NCBI GenBank assembly: GCA_030323885.1
Contig: CM059199.1
Span: forward strand, 35,100,590 to 35,164,589
DNA: 64,000 nt
Source: Branchipolynoe longqiensis
Lineage: Eukaryota > Annelida > Polychaeta > Phyllodocida > Polynoidae
Reading direction: 5' to 3'
A program made the position numbers and the translations under genes. Below are positions 28,506 through 39,876 of the stretch, one piece after another. The first letter of the stretch is position 1. Every line of letters begins with the position of its first letter. Below the pieces are notes generated by a model, which saw nothing but the letters and a program-made list of their open reading frames with translations, had not been told where the DNA came from and made no database searches.

Positions 28506-28977
28506 TGTTGCAGTTTCCACGCACACCAGTTTGCGAGGGACACATGCATCAAAGTCGAACAGCATCGTCACTAACATTTATAAATTTAATATAATGTTTT
28601 TGGTAAAGATGTTTTCTATATGTGTACTAAGCGATTTGTCTCGAGGTGGTGTCGTTTTAGAGATATTTCACTTTTTCTTTATTTTCTGTATGAAGATTGC
28701 TCACAGCCATTGACAATGCCTTGAGTTTGACGGTATGTGCAGTGCAAAACATTAGTTTTATTAAAAATTAATAGAAATCAAGAACCCTAACATTATAAAT
28801 TTATTATAATCTTTATGGTAAAGATGTTTTCTATATGTGTACCAAGCGATTTGTTTCTAGGTGGTGTAATTTGAGAGATATTTGCCTTTTTCTGTATGAA
28901 GATTTGCTCACGGCCGTTGACAATGCATTTGAATGGATGTGTCCCTGGCAAACTGGTGTGCCGCGGAAATTGCAATA
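28506..28977 (+). mobile_element. CCRG-MITE
   Basis: Ends TGTTGCAGTTTCCACGC and gccgcggaaattgcaata, with shared inner blocks accagtttgcgagggacaca and tgtgtccctggcaaactggt. Flanked by CCAG (left) and CCGG (right). The interior holds two tandem copies of a unit of roughly 215 bp (gtaaagatgttttctatatg ... tttctgtatgaagatt). Confidence 0.8.
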
Positions 28978-29039
28978 CCGGGGCAACCTCCGGGCAGAAA
29001 CCGATATATTAACCTCCGTTCCCAAAAATTCATATTGCG

Positions 29040-29394
29040 GTCAGGTACCTATCAACACTAAAATAAACAAACTGCAAATAACAAACTCACATAACTAACC
29101 ACAATAGGGAAACAGCAGAATATTTCTAGCAAACTGAGATTTATATACTGCTTGTCTAACTCCAACTGACCAGACCCTACATTAAAAGATAACTTCTGCT
29201 TGCATTCTAAATACTATGTAAATACTCACTTTAACTTCTAATATTGATTTAGTCTGATCTATGACGCTACGGTTGCCATACTGCTACAGAACTTGTGGGT
29301 TACAGAATGTCATTGGTATATTCTGAAAATTGTGTATTCAACAGTTATTGTATACCTTACACTATATACCTTTTTTTATGTAAATAATCCTGAA
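29040..29394. other. No recognisable feature
   Basis: AT-rich, no domain or repeat seen. Confidence 0.35.
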
Positions 29395-29480
29395 TTGAAA
29401 AATGGCTGGAAGACCAGTGCTTAGGCACTGACAAAACACTTATTCAGCAGAATAAACATATTTACCACCAACAACAACAA
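29395..29480 (+). repeat. LINE/SINE 3'-tail family
   Basis: tggctggaagaccagtgctt aggcactgacaaaacac, ending in a caacaacaac tail. Same family as 21265 (opposite strand), 37350 and 63785. Confidence 0.6.
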
Positions 29481-29544
29481 AACTGCAGAGGCCGAGGAAA
29501 ACGTCAAGACACCCACCTAGATTTCATCCTAAATCTCCAACTTA

Positions 29545-29788
29545 AGCCCTAGTCACACTACTGCTTGCGACTACTTGCGACCACGCTGAACCAAAGAACT
29601 CACCTCCTTGTGAAAGGCAATGGCAGCCGACCTCCTTGCGGCCAAAATGGTCGCATGGAGGTTTGTTGTGCGCTAGCTGCAACCTTTTTTCTTGTGACCA
29701 GAATGGTCACATGAAGGTCGGCGACCACTGCGGGTACTTTGCGACCATCTTGCGACCACTTGCACCGCTTTGCGACCACCATCGGATT
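29545..29788. mobile_element. TTA-flanked word-type MITE, left part
   Basis: TTA then agccctagtcacactactgc. The interior is many variants of cttgcgaccac and gaccaaaatggtcgcatg. It is cut by M9 copy B and no right end is found beyond. Confidence 0.55.
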
Positions 29789-30206
29789 GAGATAAAAGAT
29801 TCACCTGGTACTCGCAGTACACGGGTGAACGACAACGTAGTGTAAATACGGGCGAAAATAGCTTTAGTATGTAACAGGAATTACAATGCCTGCCTCCAGT
29901 GTCAAATGGTTACTTATATCTGCACAGAGTTGGTGAAATGGGAGAGAATACAAAAAGACAAGATGGTGACCATAGAATGCCATCGATTTCACTTTTAAAT
30001 CTTATTAAACCAGATGTTTTATTATATTTTTCAACTCAAAGGTAGTGGGGAAATATGAAGACATATACAAAGAATAAATGTTGCTTCTTAGATTGTGAAA
30101 TTAGGCTCTCAGAAACACTCATTTCATTAGCCCGATTTTTCAACTGTTTTTATATAAGGCTGGTCTTCACCCGTGTACTGCGAATACCGGGTGAATCCTT
30201 TATCTA
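29789..30206 (+). mobile_element. M9 MITE copy B
   Basis: 418 bp with ends gagataaaagattcacc and ggtgaatcctttatcta. Perfect 9-bp target duplication CATCGGATT (29780-29788, 30207-30215). Ends fold internally (cctggtactcgcagtacacg). Confidence 0.9.
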
Positions 30207-30215
30207 CATCGGATT

Positions 30216-30682
30216 ATGCAAGTCTTACCAGTATTATTATTAATAATAATATTTTGTATTTTGTTTCTAGTTTGCCACGGAATTTGCAGATTAGGCTTCT
30301 ACATTGACCTATTTTTCTCAGCGAGTGGTGTTTAAAGTGTCTCCCCACTTCTTATGCTTGCAGGTGAAGATGGCTTGAACTACAGTGACGAGCAGGAACC
30401 GGAAATTAGATAACCGCATAATTACGTCATGACTGCAAAACCGAAAGTAATGCCGCCGTCGCGTGACGTCACAGCGTGACCGCGACGATGCCAAGGCAAC
30501 TGTCAGAGGGAAAAAACTACTTCAAGGAAAATTGTCTTTCAAGATGTTCGCGAAAGTTGTACATTTCGTAGCCTGCATTTGAAATTGTCCTCAATAAATT
30601 TTACTAAGGTCAAGTTGTATTTGGAGTATTTTGTTACATGTTGTTCGTTTATTGTGGTTGAGTTGGGTTTTGAGTTAACTTC
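30216..30682. other. No gene; CRE-like site only
   Basis: Contains gcgtgacgtcacagcg at 30461-30476, a palindromic TGACGTCA as in cAMP-response elements, in a locally CpG-rich patch. Without a nearby transcript I cannot call a promoter. Confidence 0.3.
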
Positions 30683-30685
30683 TTA

Positions 30686-30960
30686 TGCCCGGTACACACC
30701 TCCCGTATAAAACCTAAAACTGCCTGTTTCGCGACTAAGTTTGAGTTTTAGTCGGTTTCAGTCTTTAGGTGTGTGACCCCCCTAAGACACTGATGCTTAC
30801 GATTCGCGACTTAAAACTCAGTTTTAGTGCTTAAAACTCGAATCGCAAGACATTCGAAAAATGAATCGGCCAGTTTTACGTCGCGAAACGAGACGGGTCG
30901 GGTTGTGAAGCGCAGTCAGTTTTAGCGCGTGAATCGTATATGGGAGGTCTGTGCCAGGCA
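30686..30960. mobile_element. TTA-flanked word-type MITE
   Basis: A 24-bp inverted end (TGCCCGGTACACACCTCCCG...; right end complemented TGCCTGGCACAGACCTCCCA...) with perfect TTA duplications at 30683-30685 and 30961-30963. The interior repeats cgcgact, aaaactcagttttagt and aaaactcgaatcgc. Confidence 0.85.
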
Positions 30961-31206
30961 TTAGTGGGTCCGCCCAGTAATCTATCAAAATCTTACTCAC
31001 CAGCCCCCCTACTACCACCACCACCCAGTCTGTAAGTAACAATAATCCAGAATGCATCATCAGTCCATCAAGGGGTTACTTGTAAGAAATGGAAACCGAC
31101 ACACTTCTGACTCAAGCACAAACAACAGCCTACCATAGATATATATACCAACAAATAAAGTTGCAATATGAGATGGAGTGTTTACAATATGTCACAACAA
31201 AGGTCA

Positions 31207-31435
31207 AATGAAGAGTTCAGGTGGAAACCCATGTAAACGCCAATCCAAAAATGTAGTTTAAATAAAAGATTTTTACCGAAAATAATTGTAATTTTCAGTA
31301 ATTCCAGTGTTCATATGATCACATGGTTATGGAGCAATGAATAAAAGAGTAGGAATATAACAAATAAAGTTGTTGATGGTTTAATTCCAAGGTTTATCTC
31401 CATTATTGGATTGGCGTTTACGTGGTTTTTGTTGT
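31207..31435 (+). mobile_element. GAAG-MITE
   Basis: tgaagagttcaggtggaaac at the left and attggattggcgtttacgtg, gttttt at the right. Interior as at 22359. Confidence 0.7.
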
Positions 31436-31836
31436 TGTAATAACTCGGATTAATTCAATGGAAATATACCTAAGCTAAGCGATCATAAAGTACTTTAAAT
31501 CCTATTTTGATGTAGTTATATTGGTTATTAACAACAACAAACTTTTGGATTAAGACACCATTTTCCCACCCTGAGCCTGTTCATTTATGCAACTCGAGGT
31601 TGTAGGCACTGTGCATGCGCTAAAAAGTGGTTTGGATGACCCGAGTTGTTTAATCGAATACTGCTTGAACTAGTGCTCAGTCAAAACAAAGCAAATCACA
31701 CCAGGAGGCAGCACTCATCTTTCATGTTTAAAAATCAATAATATTGATTGTATTTCATGCAATAGACAATTTCTACCAGCAATCTGCCGTCTGAAGGCAA
31801 TGACAAGAACTTGTACTCTGGGTAGGACTCCAGCAG
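31436..31836. other. No gene; trace of the 98-bp repeat
   Basis: atttctaccagcaatctgcc, gtctgaaggcaatgacaag near 31768 resembles the 98-bp family. The rest is blank. Confidence 0.4.
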
Positions 31837-32547
31837 GGGCCGTATGCAGGAGTCAGTGTTAGCGAGGCAAAACGGTGTTTGTCGGGAATTCCGGGTTAGC
31901 GGCGAAACAATGGTATGCACGAGTCAGTGTTAGGCCTAACACCAAAGGCTTAACCGGTGTTACCTTAACCCTAAAAAATATCAGGTTTAGCGAATTTATT
32001 AGGCCCAAATCTATTCAATGCGACCATATTTAACAGAATTAGATACGCAATAAGTGAAATTTATTCAAATTAACCCTAAATTCGAACCTTCCTTAAGGCT
32101 ACCGCCACATTGGCGGCGATATTACTAGTTTTATTTTCGAATCGACGAACGTAATGTAAACAAATCGCCGCCGCCGCTGCGTTCCATACTGGCGGCGGCG
32201 GCGATTTGTTTACTTTACGCTCGTCGATTCGAAAATATAACTATTAATATCGCCGCCAATACGGCGGTAACCTTAATAATGCTTCGGATTTAGGGTTAAA
32301 TTGATCAAATTTCACTTATTGCGTATGTAATTCTGTTAAATATGATCGCATTCAGTAGATTTGAGCCTAATATCTGGCTACAAACGCAGAGGGATTTCCC
32401 AAATCTATAAATAATTTCACGTTTAGCTAAAATGTTAGTGTTAGGCGCTCCTGCATACCACTTGACACAGTTCCTGACATCGGCGATAGCTAATCGGTAA
32501 TAGGCTGTAACACCAAACCCCGCTAACACTGACTCCTGCATACGGGC
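31837..32547. mobile_element. Large nested palindromic element
   Basis: Outer inverted ends share cgtatgcaggagtcagtgtt, agcg. Inside, 31999-32190 and 32198-32372 form long inverted arms (aatctattcaatgcgaccat / atgatcgcattcagtagatt and so on), closing on cgccgccgccgc / gcggcggcggcg. GCAG flanks both sides (31833-31836, 32548-32551). Confidence 0.75.
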
Positions 32548-32677
32548 GCAGATCTAATGCACTGAAAAGCACAGAAGCCAGCAAAGAACTACAAACTAGT
32601 ACAAGAGAATAGAATTGAAATACCAAATATGACATCATAATTTAGAATGGTTTGGATCCCATTCGGTGCTGGCTTAA

Positions 32678-32935
32678 AGCTACATAGTCCGGTGGAAACA
32701 TAACATTTTCAAGACCCAAGCGATAGTCTAGATTTGATTATACATATGTAACTTAGATACTGGTGCACTTCTTAAACATGTTTCACCACACAGAAGAGAA
32801 TACTGAAGCGATTGAATAGAACCTGTTATTGCCAAAGCCTTTGGTGACAGAGTTTTGGCATGTTTGCCAGAATTAATTTTGCACGTTTGCACTTTATATA
32901 TCTCAAAAGATAGACATTTAAAACACAAGTTTGAA
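32678..32935 (+). mobile_element. TTAA-MITE, right end clipped
   Basis: TTAA then agctacatagtccggtgg, the family interior, ending gatagacatttaaaacac where SINE-2 begins. Confidence 0.7.
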
Positions 32936-32949
32936 CCCACGAGCCCACG

Positions 32950-33075
32950 GTGATATCAGGGAGCCTAGGTGGTGTAATGGTTAGCACACTGGTGTGGGCC
33001 ATGCAAAGAGATGTGGGTTCAAATCCCGCTCTAGGCACAATATTTCCTATTTTCATCACCCTCACGACACTACTT
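32950..33075 (+). mobile_element. SINE-2, leader mostly missing
   Basis: gatatcagggagcctaggtg, taatggttagcac, gggttcaaatcccgc, caatatttcctattttcatc. Confidence 0.7.
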
Positions 33076-33269
33076 TCGCCCCAACTCGAATAATATGAAC
33101 ACACGCATATTAAATGGCAAAATGAGGCAATCAAATGTTAATTATTTCAAAACACTGGTTTATTTTTCAATTAAGTCAATGCAATGGCAATATCAAGAAA
33201 TGAAAAGTTACACTTTATTTATGCGTTCGCATTTTTGTTCTATATTAGTAAGCATAAGCGTTTCTTAAG

Positions 33270-33350
33270 TGTACTATTTTTGCATTCGTTGATTAATCAG
33301 GGCAAATGTCAATCTTGTGCGATTAGTCTACCTCATTCTACTGTTCCTTC
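33270..33350 (-). mobile_element. S1b SINE, diverged fragment
   Basis: attcgttgattaatcagggc, attagtctacctcattctac, tgttccttctc. Confidence 0.4.
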
Positions 33351-33394
33351 TCAGGGTATGTATCAACAAATATAAATTTCTGACATTCTTTTTA

Positions 33395-33550
33395 GATCAA
33401 TATCTTAAGCTTGAAGTCGCTTTTATTATGAATAGCTCACTTTAGAGATATTTGAAGTTAAAACATGGACATTATTCTTCATCAACAGTTTCTATTAGAC
33501 TGACCTAATATTCCCTTCTATGCAGCAACAAATAATTAATGACTGCACCA
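33395..33550 (-). mobile_element. TTAA-MITE, fragment
   Basis: gtcgcttttattatgaatag, gagatatttgaagttaaaac, tattcccttctatgcagcaa. Confidence 0.55.
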
Positions 33551-33562
33551 CTCTCTAGGTTA

Positions 33563-34051
33563 TACCCCAGTCACACGAGAGCCAGCGTTCGCCGCCAACC
33601 TCCTTACACCCAAAAGGACCCCAACCACCCAGCGTTCCATTCGATACACTGATTCAAATACGTTGTAGGCGCCATGTCGGCGCCATGTCGGCGCCATGTC
33701 GGTGCCGACCACATGGTGACTGCAGCATCGCATGTGTTAGCACCAACCCAGGGCGGCGCCAGGGCGGCACCAGGGCGGCGCCAGGGCGGAGCCAGGGCGG
33801 CGCCAGGGCGGCGCCAGGGCGCCAACCATTTTGAATGGCGCCGCCGGAACAGGGCGTAAGGAGGTTGCACGTGCAGCAGCAGCAACCTCCTTGCGTCCAA
33901 AATTCCCGAAATGAACGCGGGGGGGGGGGGGGGTGGGGGGTGGCGTCCTCGCGGCGACAGCACTCAATCAGGGCGTAAGGAGGGCGCAAGGAGGAGGTTT
34001 TGACGTCGCGAATCGATCGTTAGCAAACGCAGGCCTCGTGTGACTGGGGTT
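33563..34051. mobile_element. TTA-flanked word-type MITE
   Basis: Inverted ends (t/a)accccagtcacacgag, gcgtt(c/t)gc with TTA on both sides (33560-33562, 34052-34054). The interior contains tandem cgccatgtcgg and cagggcggcgc units, a G-run near 33908, and acctccttgcgtccaaaa words. Confidence 0.75.
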
Positions 34052-34057
34052 TTAGAT

Positions 34058-34160
34058 ATGTAGAACTATAAAGTCACCATTAGTGCGTACTGTCACTTGT
34101 CGGTACCCGTCCTGATATGACCTGCGCTGTTGCCAGGATGTAAAACTCCAACAACCGAGC
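34058..34160 (+). mobile_element. S1 SINE, 3' end
   Basis: agaactataaagtcaccatt ... ggatgtaaaactccaacaac. Confidence 0.75.
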
Positions 34161-34269
34161 AAAGTAACAATAATAGGAGGAGTAATTGCAGTAGCATGGG
34201 TACCAACAACAGTAATAATAGAGGGCATGCACTGACGTTACGCTAAACGGAAGTGCGGCCATTGTGGCC

Positions 34270-34735
34270 ATAGTAACCACAATAATAAACACAGTGTCAC
34301 ACTGCAAACTCAATGGCTATGAGCAATATTCATACAGAAAATGTGAAATATCTTTAAAATTACACCACCTAGAACCAAGCCACTTGGAACACATAGAAAA
34401 CATATTCAACGAAAAGATTATATAAAATTTATATGGTTAGGGTTCTGCATTTCTATTAATTTTGAATAAAATAGACGTTTTGCATTGCACGTACCAGCAA
34501 ACTCAATGCATTGTCAATGGCCGTCAGCAATCTACATACAGAAAAAGTGAAATATCTCTAAAACCAAACCACCTAGAAGCAAACCGATTGGAACACATAT
34601 AGAAAACATATTCAACGAACAGATTATATTAAATTTAAAAGGTTTTGTTTCTGTATTTCTATTAATTTTGAATAAAATAGACGTTTTGCAGTGTGCGTAC
34701 TGCAAACTCAATGCATTGTCAATGGTGATATCGCC
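34270..34735 (-). mobile_element. CCRG-MITE core, ends missing
   Basis: Two tandem copies of the ~215-bp interior unit (gcaaactcaatgcattgtca, atatctctaaaaccaaacca, ttctattaattttgaataaa), without the TGTTGCAG termini. Confidence 0.7.
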
Positions 34736-34832
34736 ACAATGGCTGCGGATCCGGTTGATGACGTCACGGGAATACCCTCTATAGCGGTACTTGTAGTAAC
34801 AGTACCAGGGATCGTTGCAGTAAGACTCGAGG

Positions 34833-35193
34833 TAGTAGTAAGTTTGTTTGTTTGTTGTTGTTTTACATCCTAGCAACATCTAAGGTCATATCAGGATGAG
34901 TACCGACTTGTGACAGTGCGCACTCATGGCGACTTTATAGTGCTGCCCCACTAGAAGACCAGGCCGCCACCACCATGACCTGATATCCCACTCAGTCACA
35001 TTATCCTGACACTGAGTCAACCAGTCCTTGCTCTATCCTAATAATGCCGAGCGCCAGTCTAGGAAGCAACAAGTATCAATTTTTAAGTCATTGGTTTGAC
35101 TCGACCAGGGTTCGAACCCACGACCCCGCGATCTACCAACACGGGAGACGGACGCTCTAACTCATTCGACCATCCCATCTGGTCTAGTAGTAA
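34833..35193 (-). mobile_element. S1 SINE, full length with TSD
   Basis: Complete copy flanked by TAGTAGTAA (34833-34841, 35185-35193). Head of the second subtype: complemented cgaatgagttagagcgtcc and gggttcgaaccctgg. Confidence 0.9.
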
Positions 35194-35233
35194 TTAAGTA
35201 GCAGGAGCAGTGAATAGCTAGAGGGCAAGTGAG

Positions 35234-35545
35234 AGACTTTTCTTGAAGATTTATACTGCCTATCATGGATAAGTCTGAATAGATTTGTTTTCACCATTAG
35301 ACAGTTTATCGATTGAAAGCCCGAGTCTACACTTTTGCCGACCCAAGGGATTTTTTATCTCCCACACCACATAGACATGGTATCGAGAGCAACTGCCCTT
35401 TGATGCCACTGTAAGTTATACACAGCGGTGGAAATCCAAATTGGCAGAGATGGGGGCATGGGGAATCGAACCACTGACCTTCAGATTAGGAGTCCGACCT
35501 AGAAAAAAGTCAGACACCACAGAGAACACCGTGACTACTCACCCT
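35234..35545 (-). mobile_element. SINE-3
   Basis: Minus-strand head contains ggactcctaatctgaaggtc and ggttcgattcccc (tRNA-like anticodon arm and B box). The body matches 53779-54080 (cacagacatggtatc type). The A box is degenerate in this copy. Confidence 0.7.
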
Positions 35546-35972
35546 TGTAATATGTGTGCGTCATTCTTCAAAAGTGACACCTTTTTGAACAAATATTTCA
35601 CTCGTTAATTTCCTCGTGCAATAAAAGTCATATCTTGCTTGTGCTATGATTTTAAATGCAAAATAACAATTAGATACTTCCTTTAAAACTGGATATTCCT
35701 TGTCTTTTGATGCTAAATACAAAGGCAAAACAATGAATGATGAATTTAAAATTCTTTCAAAACATAGAATAAAGAAAAGAAGCCGACCATGCACTAAACT
35801 GGTTCCCTCTGCTCTCCTCATGCCCCATCACTCCAAATTCTCCCTTGCTACCTCGCCCCCCCCCCCACCCCACCCACCCCACCCACTCCAACTGCACCGG
35901 AACCCGCACTGCCTCTCTCTATCCACCCCCTGCCAAACCAGCTTGTAACACCCCACACACTGCTAATCTACA
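35546..35972. other. No recognisable feature
   Basis: No gene or repeat apart from a C-rich stretch (ccccccccccaccccacc near 35855). Confidence 0.35.
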
Positions 35973-35974
35973 TA

Positions 35975-36550
35975 AGCCGTGTTCACACCCACAACTTTAG
36001 GCCGAACTAGATAAGGCGAACTAGAGGAGGCGAACTAGTGTCGTGTCCACACATGGAGCGGTTTAAGGCAGAAATCGATATCTGCGCATGAGCAAGTCCA
36101 TACTACCCAGCGCCAGTTTCGGTTAGTCGATGTCAGCACGAGAGAGTGTGGGTTCGACCTAGATCTGTTTCGACTGAATCGTATTGTTTTGGAACGGTCA
36201 AAACTTCTGCTGGGCAGTGAAACCCTAAAAATAAATGATGAAAAAAATATCTGTGCGCAGCTAGCAGTTTCATAGACCAAATTTACCGGAAAGTCAACAA
36301 ACTCAGGTCTCGACTGTGACGTCCTTAATCCGCCTCATCTAAACCGCTACCGTCCTTACAGGCAATATGGGCCGACTTAAGTTAGATCGCTTCATATAAC
36401 CTACCTCGCGACACGGTTTACATGAGGCAAACTAGTTGAGGCGAATCAGCCCTAATCCGCCTTAGGGTCGCGTCCACACGGCAAATTTGAGCTGAACTAT
36501 AGGAGGCGAACTAGTTGAGGCAACTTAACGCGCTGGTGTGAACACGGCTT
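35975..36550. mobile_element. GCCGTG-type MITE, complete ends
   Basis: Inverted ends agccgtgttcacacc and ggtgtgaacacggctt, TA on both sides. Subterminal words gaggcgaactag recur on both flanks. 576 bp. The interior open frame has no domain. Confidence 0.8.
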
Positions 36551-36704
36551 TAGTCATTTAAAAGAAAACCCTTTCCACTAGGAACTTAAACCATAATTCC
36601 CCATGCACCTATATTAATTAATTTACCATCCACATTATCCCCGCTGCATTATCACTAATCTAGTGTATCTAAAGCAAACAATTGCCATATTAATAGTTCC
36701 CTGG

Positions 36705-36910
36705 TTCGATACCAGGTCTGGGAACCAGTGTTGTCGGGGTAATGAAAATGGGAAATATTGCGCCTTAGAGCAGAATTCGAACCCGCACCTCTTGCATTCC
36801 GGGCTAGTGTGCTAACCATTACACCAGCTAGGCTCCCAGATGTCATCAAACTATCCTTGCCTACCTGTATATATGTGCCTCCTTGCCTGAGCGGTCAGTG
36901 CAGACTACTA
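36705..36910 (-). mobile_element. SINE-2
   Basis: Complemented: gaaaatgggaaatattgcgc, cgaacccgcacctc, gctaaccattacaccagc, then the leader gcctgagcggtcagtgcaga. Confidence 0.75.
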
Positions 36911-36956
36911 AAAAAGCAAATAACGCAAAACATAACCCTGTCCCCATTCTCATACA

Positions 36957-37317
36957 CCATTCCATTAGTACCGGATGCGGTTACCAAATCGCTAGAGCGC
37001 TGGCCTCCCGTGCGGGAGATTGGGAGTTCTGTTCCCGGTCGATTCAAGACAATGACTTATGAAATTGATACTTGTTGCTTCCCAGCCTGGTGCTCGGCAT
37101 TAATAGGCTAGGGCAAGGACTGGTTAGTTCTGTATCAGGATAATATGACTGAGCGGGATATCAGGTCATGGTACCGGCGGCCTGATTTCCCAGTAGGGCA
37201 GCACTACAAAGTCGGCATGAGTCCGCACTGTCCTAGGTCGGTTCCTATCCTGATATGACCTTAGATGTTGCCAGGATGCTAAACTCCAACAACCCAACCA
37301 ACCATCCGATTACTAAC
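36957..37317 (+). mobile_element. S1 SINE, full length with aged TSD
   Basis: Head gttaccaaatcgctagagcg, body, tail ccaacaacccaaccaacc. Flanks ccattccattagta and ccatccgattacta resemble each other. Confidence 0.8.
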
Positions 37318-37344
37318 ATTTATCATCAAAGAAGTGAATAAATA

Positions 37345-37425
37345 ACTGTAGCCATGGACGGCTGGAAGACCAGTACTTTGGTGCCAACAAATGATGTATT
37401 CTGATGAATAAAATATGTGCCCCCG
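37345..37425 (+). repeat. LINE/SINE 3'-tail family
   Basis: gacggctggaagaccagtac, tttggtgccaacaaatg, attctgatgaataaa. Confidence 0.6.
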
Positions 37426-37619
37426 CCCCCTCAAAAATTGTTTATGTGTCCATACAACCTACCTTTAGAACCTAACTACATACACCCCTGAGCAGGATTG
37501 GTGGTAGCAGTAGCCATATAGTGACATTGGTAACCATGGTAGTAGTATCAAAAGTAATTAAAATGGAACCAGTAGTAATATCAACACTGGCAAGATGGGT
37601 AGCATCAGCAGTAATAGTA

Positions 37620-38760
37620 ATTGTATAATATGAAGAGTAGTGATAGTAGCAGTTGTGACATTAGCAGGAGTAGTGACAGTAGCAGGAGTAGTGCCAGTAG
37701 CAGCAGTGACAGTAGCAGGAGTAGTGATCATAGCAGTAGTGACATTAGCAGGAGTAGTGATAGTGGAACTAGTGACAGTAGCAGGAGTAGTGATAGCAGC
37801 AGTAGGGACAGTATCAGGAGTAGTGATATTAGAAGTAGTGACCATAGCAGGAGTAGTGATCGTAGCCCTAGTGACAGTAACAGGAATAGTGATAGTAGCA
37901 GTAGTGACAATAGCAGGAGTAGTGACAGTAGCAAGAGTAGTGCCAGTAGCAGCAGTGACAGTAGCAGGAATAGTGATCGTAGCAGTAGTGACAATAGCAG
38001 GAGTAGTTATAGTGGAGGTAGTGACAGTAGCAGGAGTAGTGATAGCAGTAGTAGTGATAGTAGTAGGAGTAGTGATAGCAGGAGTCGTGACAGTAGCAGG
38101 AGTAGTGACAGTAGCAGTAGTGACAGTAGGAGGAGTAGTGATAGTAGCAGTAGTGACAGTAGGAGGAGTAGTGAGAGTAGGAGGAGTAGTGAAGGTAGGA
38201 GGAGTAGTGACAGTAGCAGTAGTGACAGTAGCAGGAGTAGTGATCGTAGCAGTAGTGACATTAGCGTGAGTAGTGATAGTAGCAGTAGTGATAGTAGCAG
38301 GAGTAGTGATCGCAGCTGTAGTGACAGTAGCAGGAGTAGTGATACAGGGGTAGTGACAATATCAGTACTGACAGTAGCATGAGTTGTGATAGTATCAGAA
38401 GTGACAGTAGCAGGAGTAGTGATAATAGCAGTTGTGACAGTAGCAGGAGTAGTGATAGTAGAGGTAGTGACTGTAATAGGACTAGTGATAGTAGCAGTAG
38501 TGAAAGGAGAAGTAGTGACAGTAGCAGGAGTAGTGATAGTAGCAGTAGTGATAGTAGCAGGAGTGACAGTAGCAGGAGTAGTGAGAATAGCGGTAGTGAC
38601 AGTAACAGTACTGACAGTAGGAGGATTAGTGATAGTAGCAGTAGTGACAGTAGCAGGAGTAGTGACAGTGTCAGGAGTAGTGATAGTAGCAGGAGTACTG
38701 ATAGTAGCAGGAGTAGTGACAGTAGCAGGAGGAGTGACAGTAGCAGTAGTGGCAGTAATA
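37620..38760 (+). repeat. 18-bp minisatellite (agtagtgacagtagcagg)
   Basis: About 60 degenerate units. The plus strand is open in more than one frame (SSDSSR or VVTVAG repeats), because 18 is divisible by 3 and the unit contains no stop. I do not regard the resulting open frames as genes. Confidence 0.9.
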
Positions 38761-39872
38761 TGCAGATATGCAGCTACGTACCACCTGAGATTACAGCGTT
38801 GTTGTTTTTTTAATTAAAATATATTACGTAAATGTGTGTATGCTCTAGGTATTAGAGCATTTTATTCCATCACCGAAAAAGTATGTGTACCATCTGAAAA
38901 TCCACCCTACGCCCCCTGCACTTAGAAACAATAATATCAGTAATAACAATAGTAATAGTAGCAGTAGGAGCACTTGTGGTAGCAACAATTATAGTTGCTC
39001 AGAATAAGAGAATTAATCTTATTAATTAAGGCTGAATAAACTCAAGTGATAGCGTAGCAGTTTTAAATATCAGCGGTTAGATTTCAACGAATGTGAAGTT
39101 AAATAAACATGACCATTTTTGCAGGGAATGTTTAATCTGCCAAAGAAATGCGATAATCTTACGATTAATTAAACGTCAATTAGGGCTCATTATGGGGTGT
39201 TTTTTTTTATCCATTAGGCCTAGTCTTCTTTCATTACGACAGTCCATCATTGATAGCTGGGTTGAGGGCGGGGAGAATTTTATTAGCTATTATTTAAGTG
39301 CCAAACTCTCTTTGAGTCAGACTAAGTGTAGTCATATACTTAGGGGCTCATCACCAAAATTACAAAAATTAAGCGACAATGAGAAAAACACGCACACAAC
39401 ATATTATACATACAGTATTGCTTTATAAAGACACTGTCACATTGCTAAGATAAATTCAATGAAATAAAAATTAATTTTAAATCTACCCCTGGAAGCAAGA
39501 TGAATAATGCTAAAGAAAACTATGCTTTTCGTGGTAGTGATTTTTCTGGGGATTTCTTTTCATCCAGTTTTAAAAGTGGTTGGAAATGTAATTGTAGCAA
39601 AACACATAAAGGCCTTGAGCAACCGGAAGGTAGGCAAGGGAATTGTGTTTGGCTGCTGGGGATCTTATTACTCCCCTTGGGGTATTCTTGGTTTACTTAG
39701 GATACCATCAGGGTAATCTTCGGTCATCAGGGACGGTTGGCATGGGAGAGATCCAAGAACAGAACCAGCTGGGTCCTGAATATTCGGGGTTTGTCAACAA
39801 CCGGTGTAGCAAACAAGTGTGTATTTAAACACACAAAGAACAAGCTTCAGGTGCTTTATTTGGCGCATTATA
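38761..39872. other. No recognisable gene or repeat family
   Basis: AT-rich, with a trailing gtagcagtagg patch near 38960. Open frames around 39093-39700 show no domain. Confidence 0.4.
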
Positions 39873-39876
39873 TTAA

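Noticed and set aside
30461..30476. CRE-like TGACGTCA as a promoter
   Set aside because: A single palindromic octamer in a short CpG-rich patch with no transcript evidence or gene nearby.
37621..38382. 253-codon open frame of SSDSSR repeats
   Set aside because: Produced by an 18-bp tandem repeat. Other plus frames are open too, and there is no flanking exon signal.
39093..39428. 111-codon open frame as a host gene
   Set aside because: No recognisable domain, no splice context, AT-rich surroundings. Such lengths are expected by chance.
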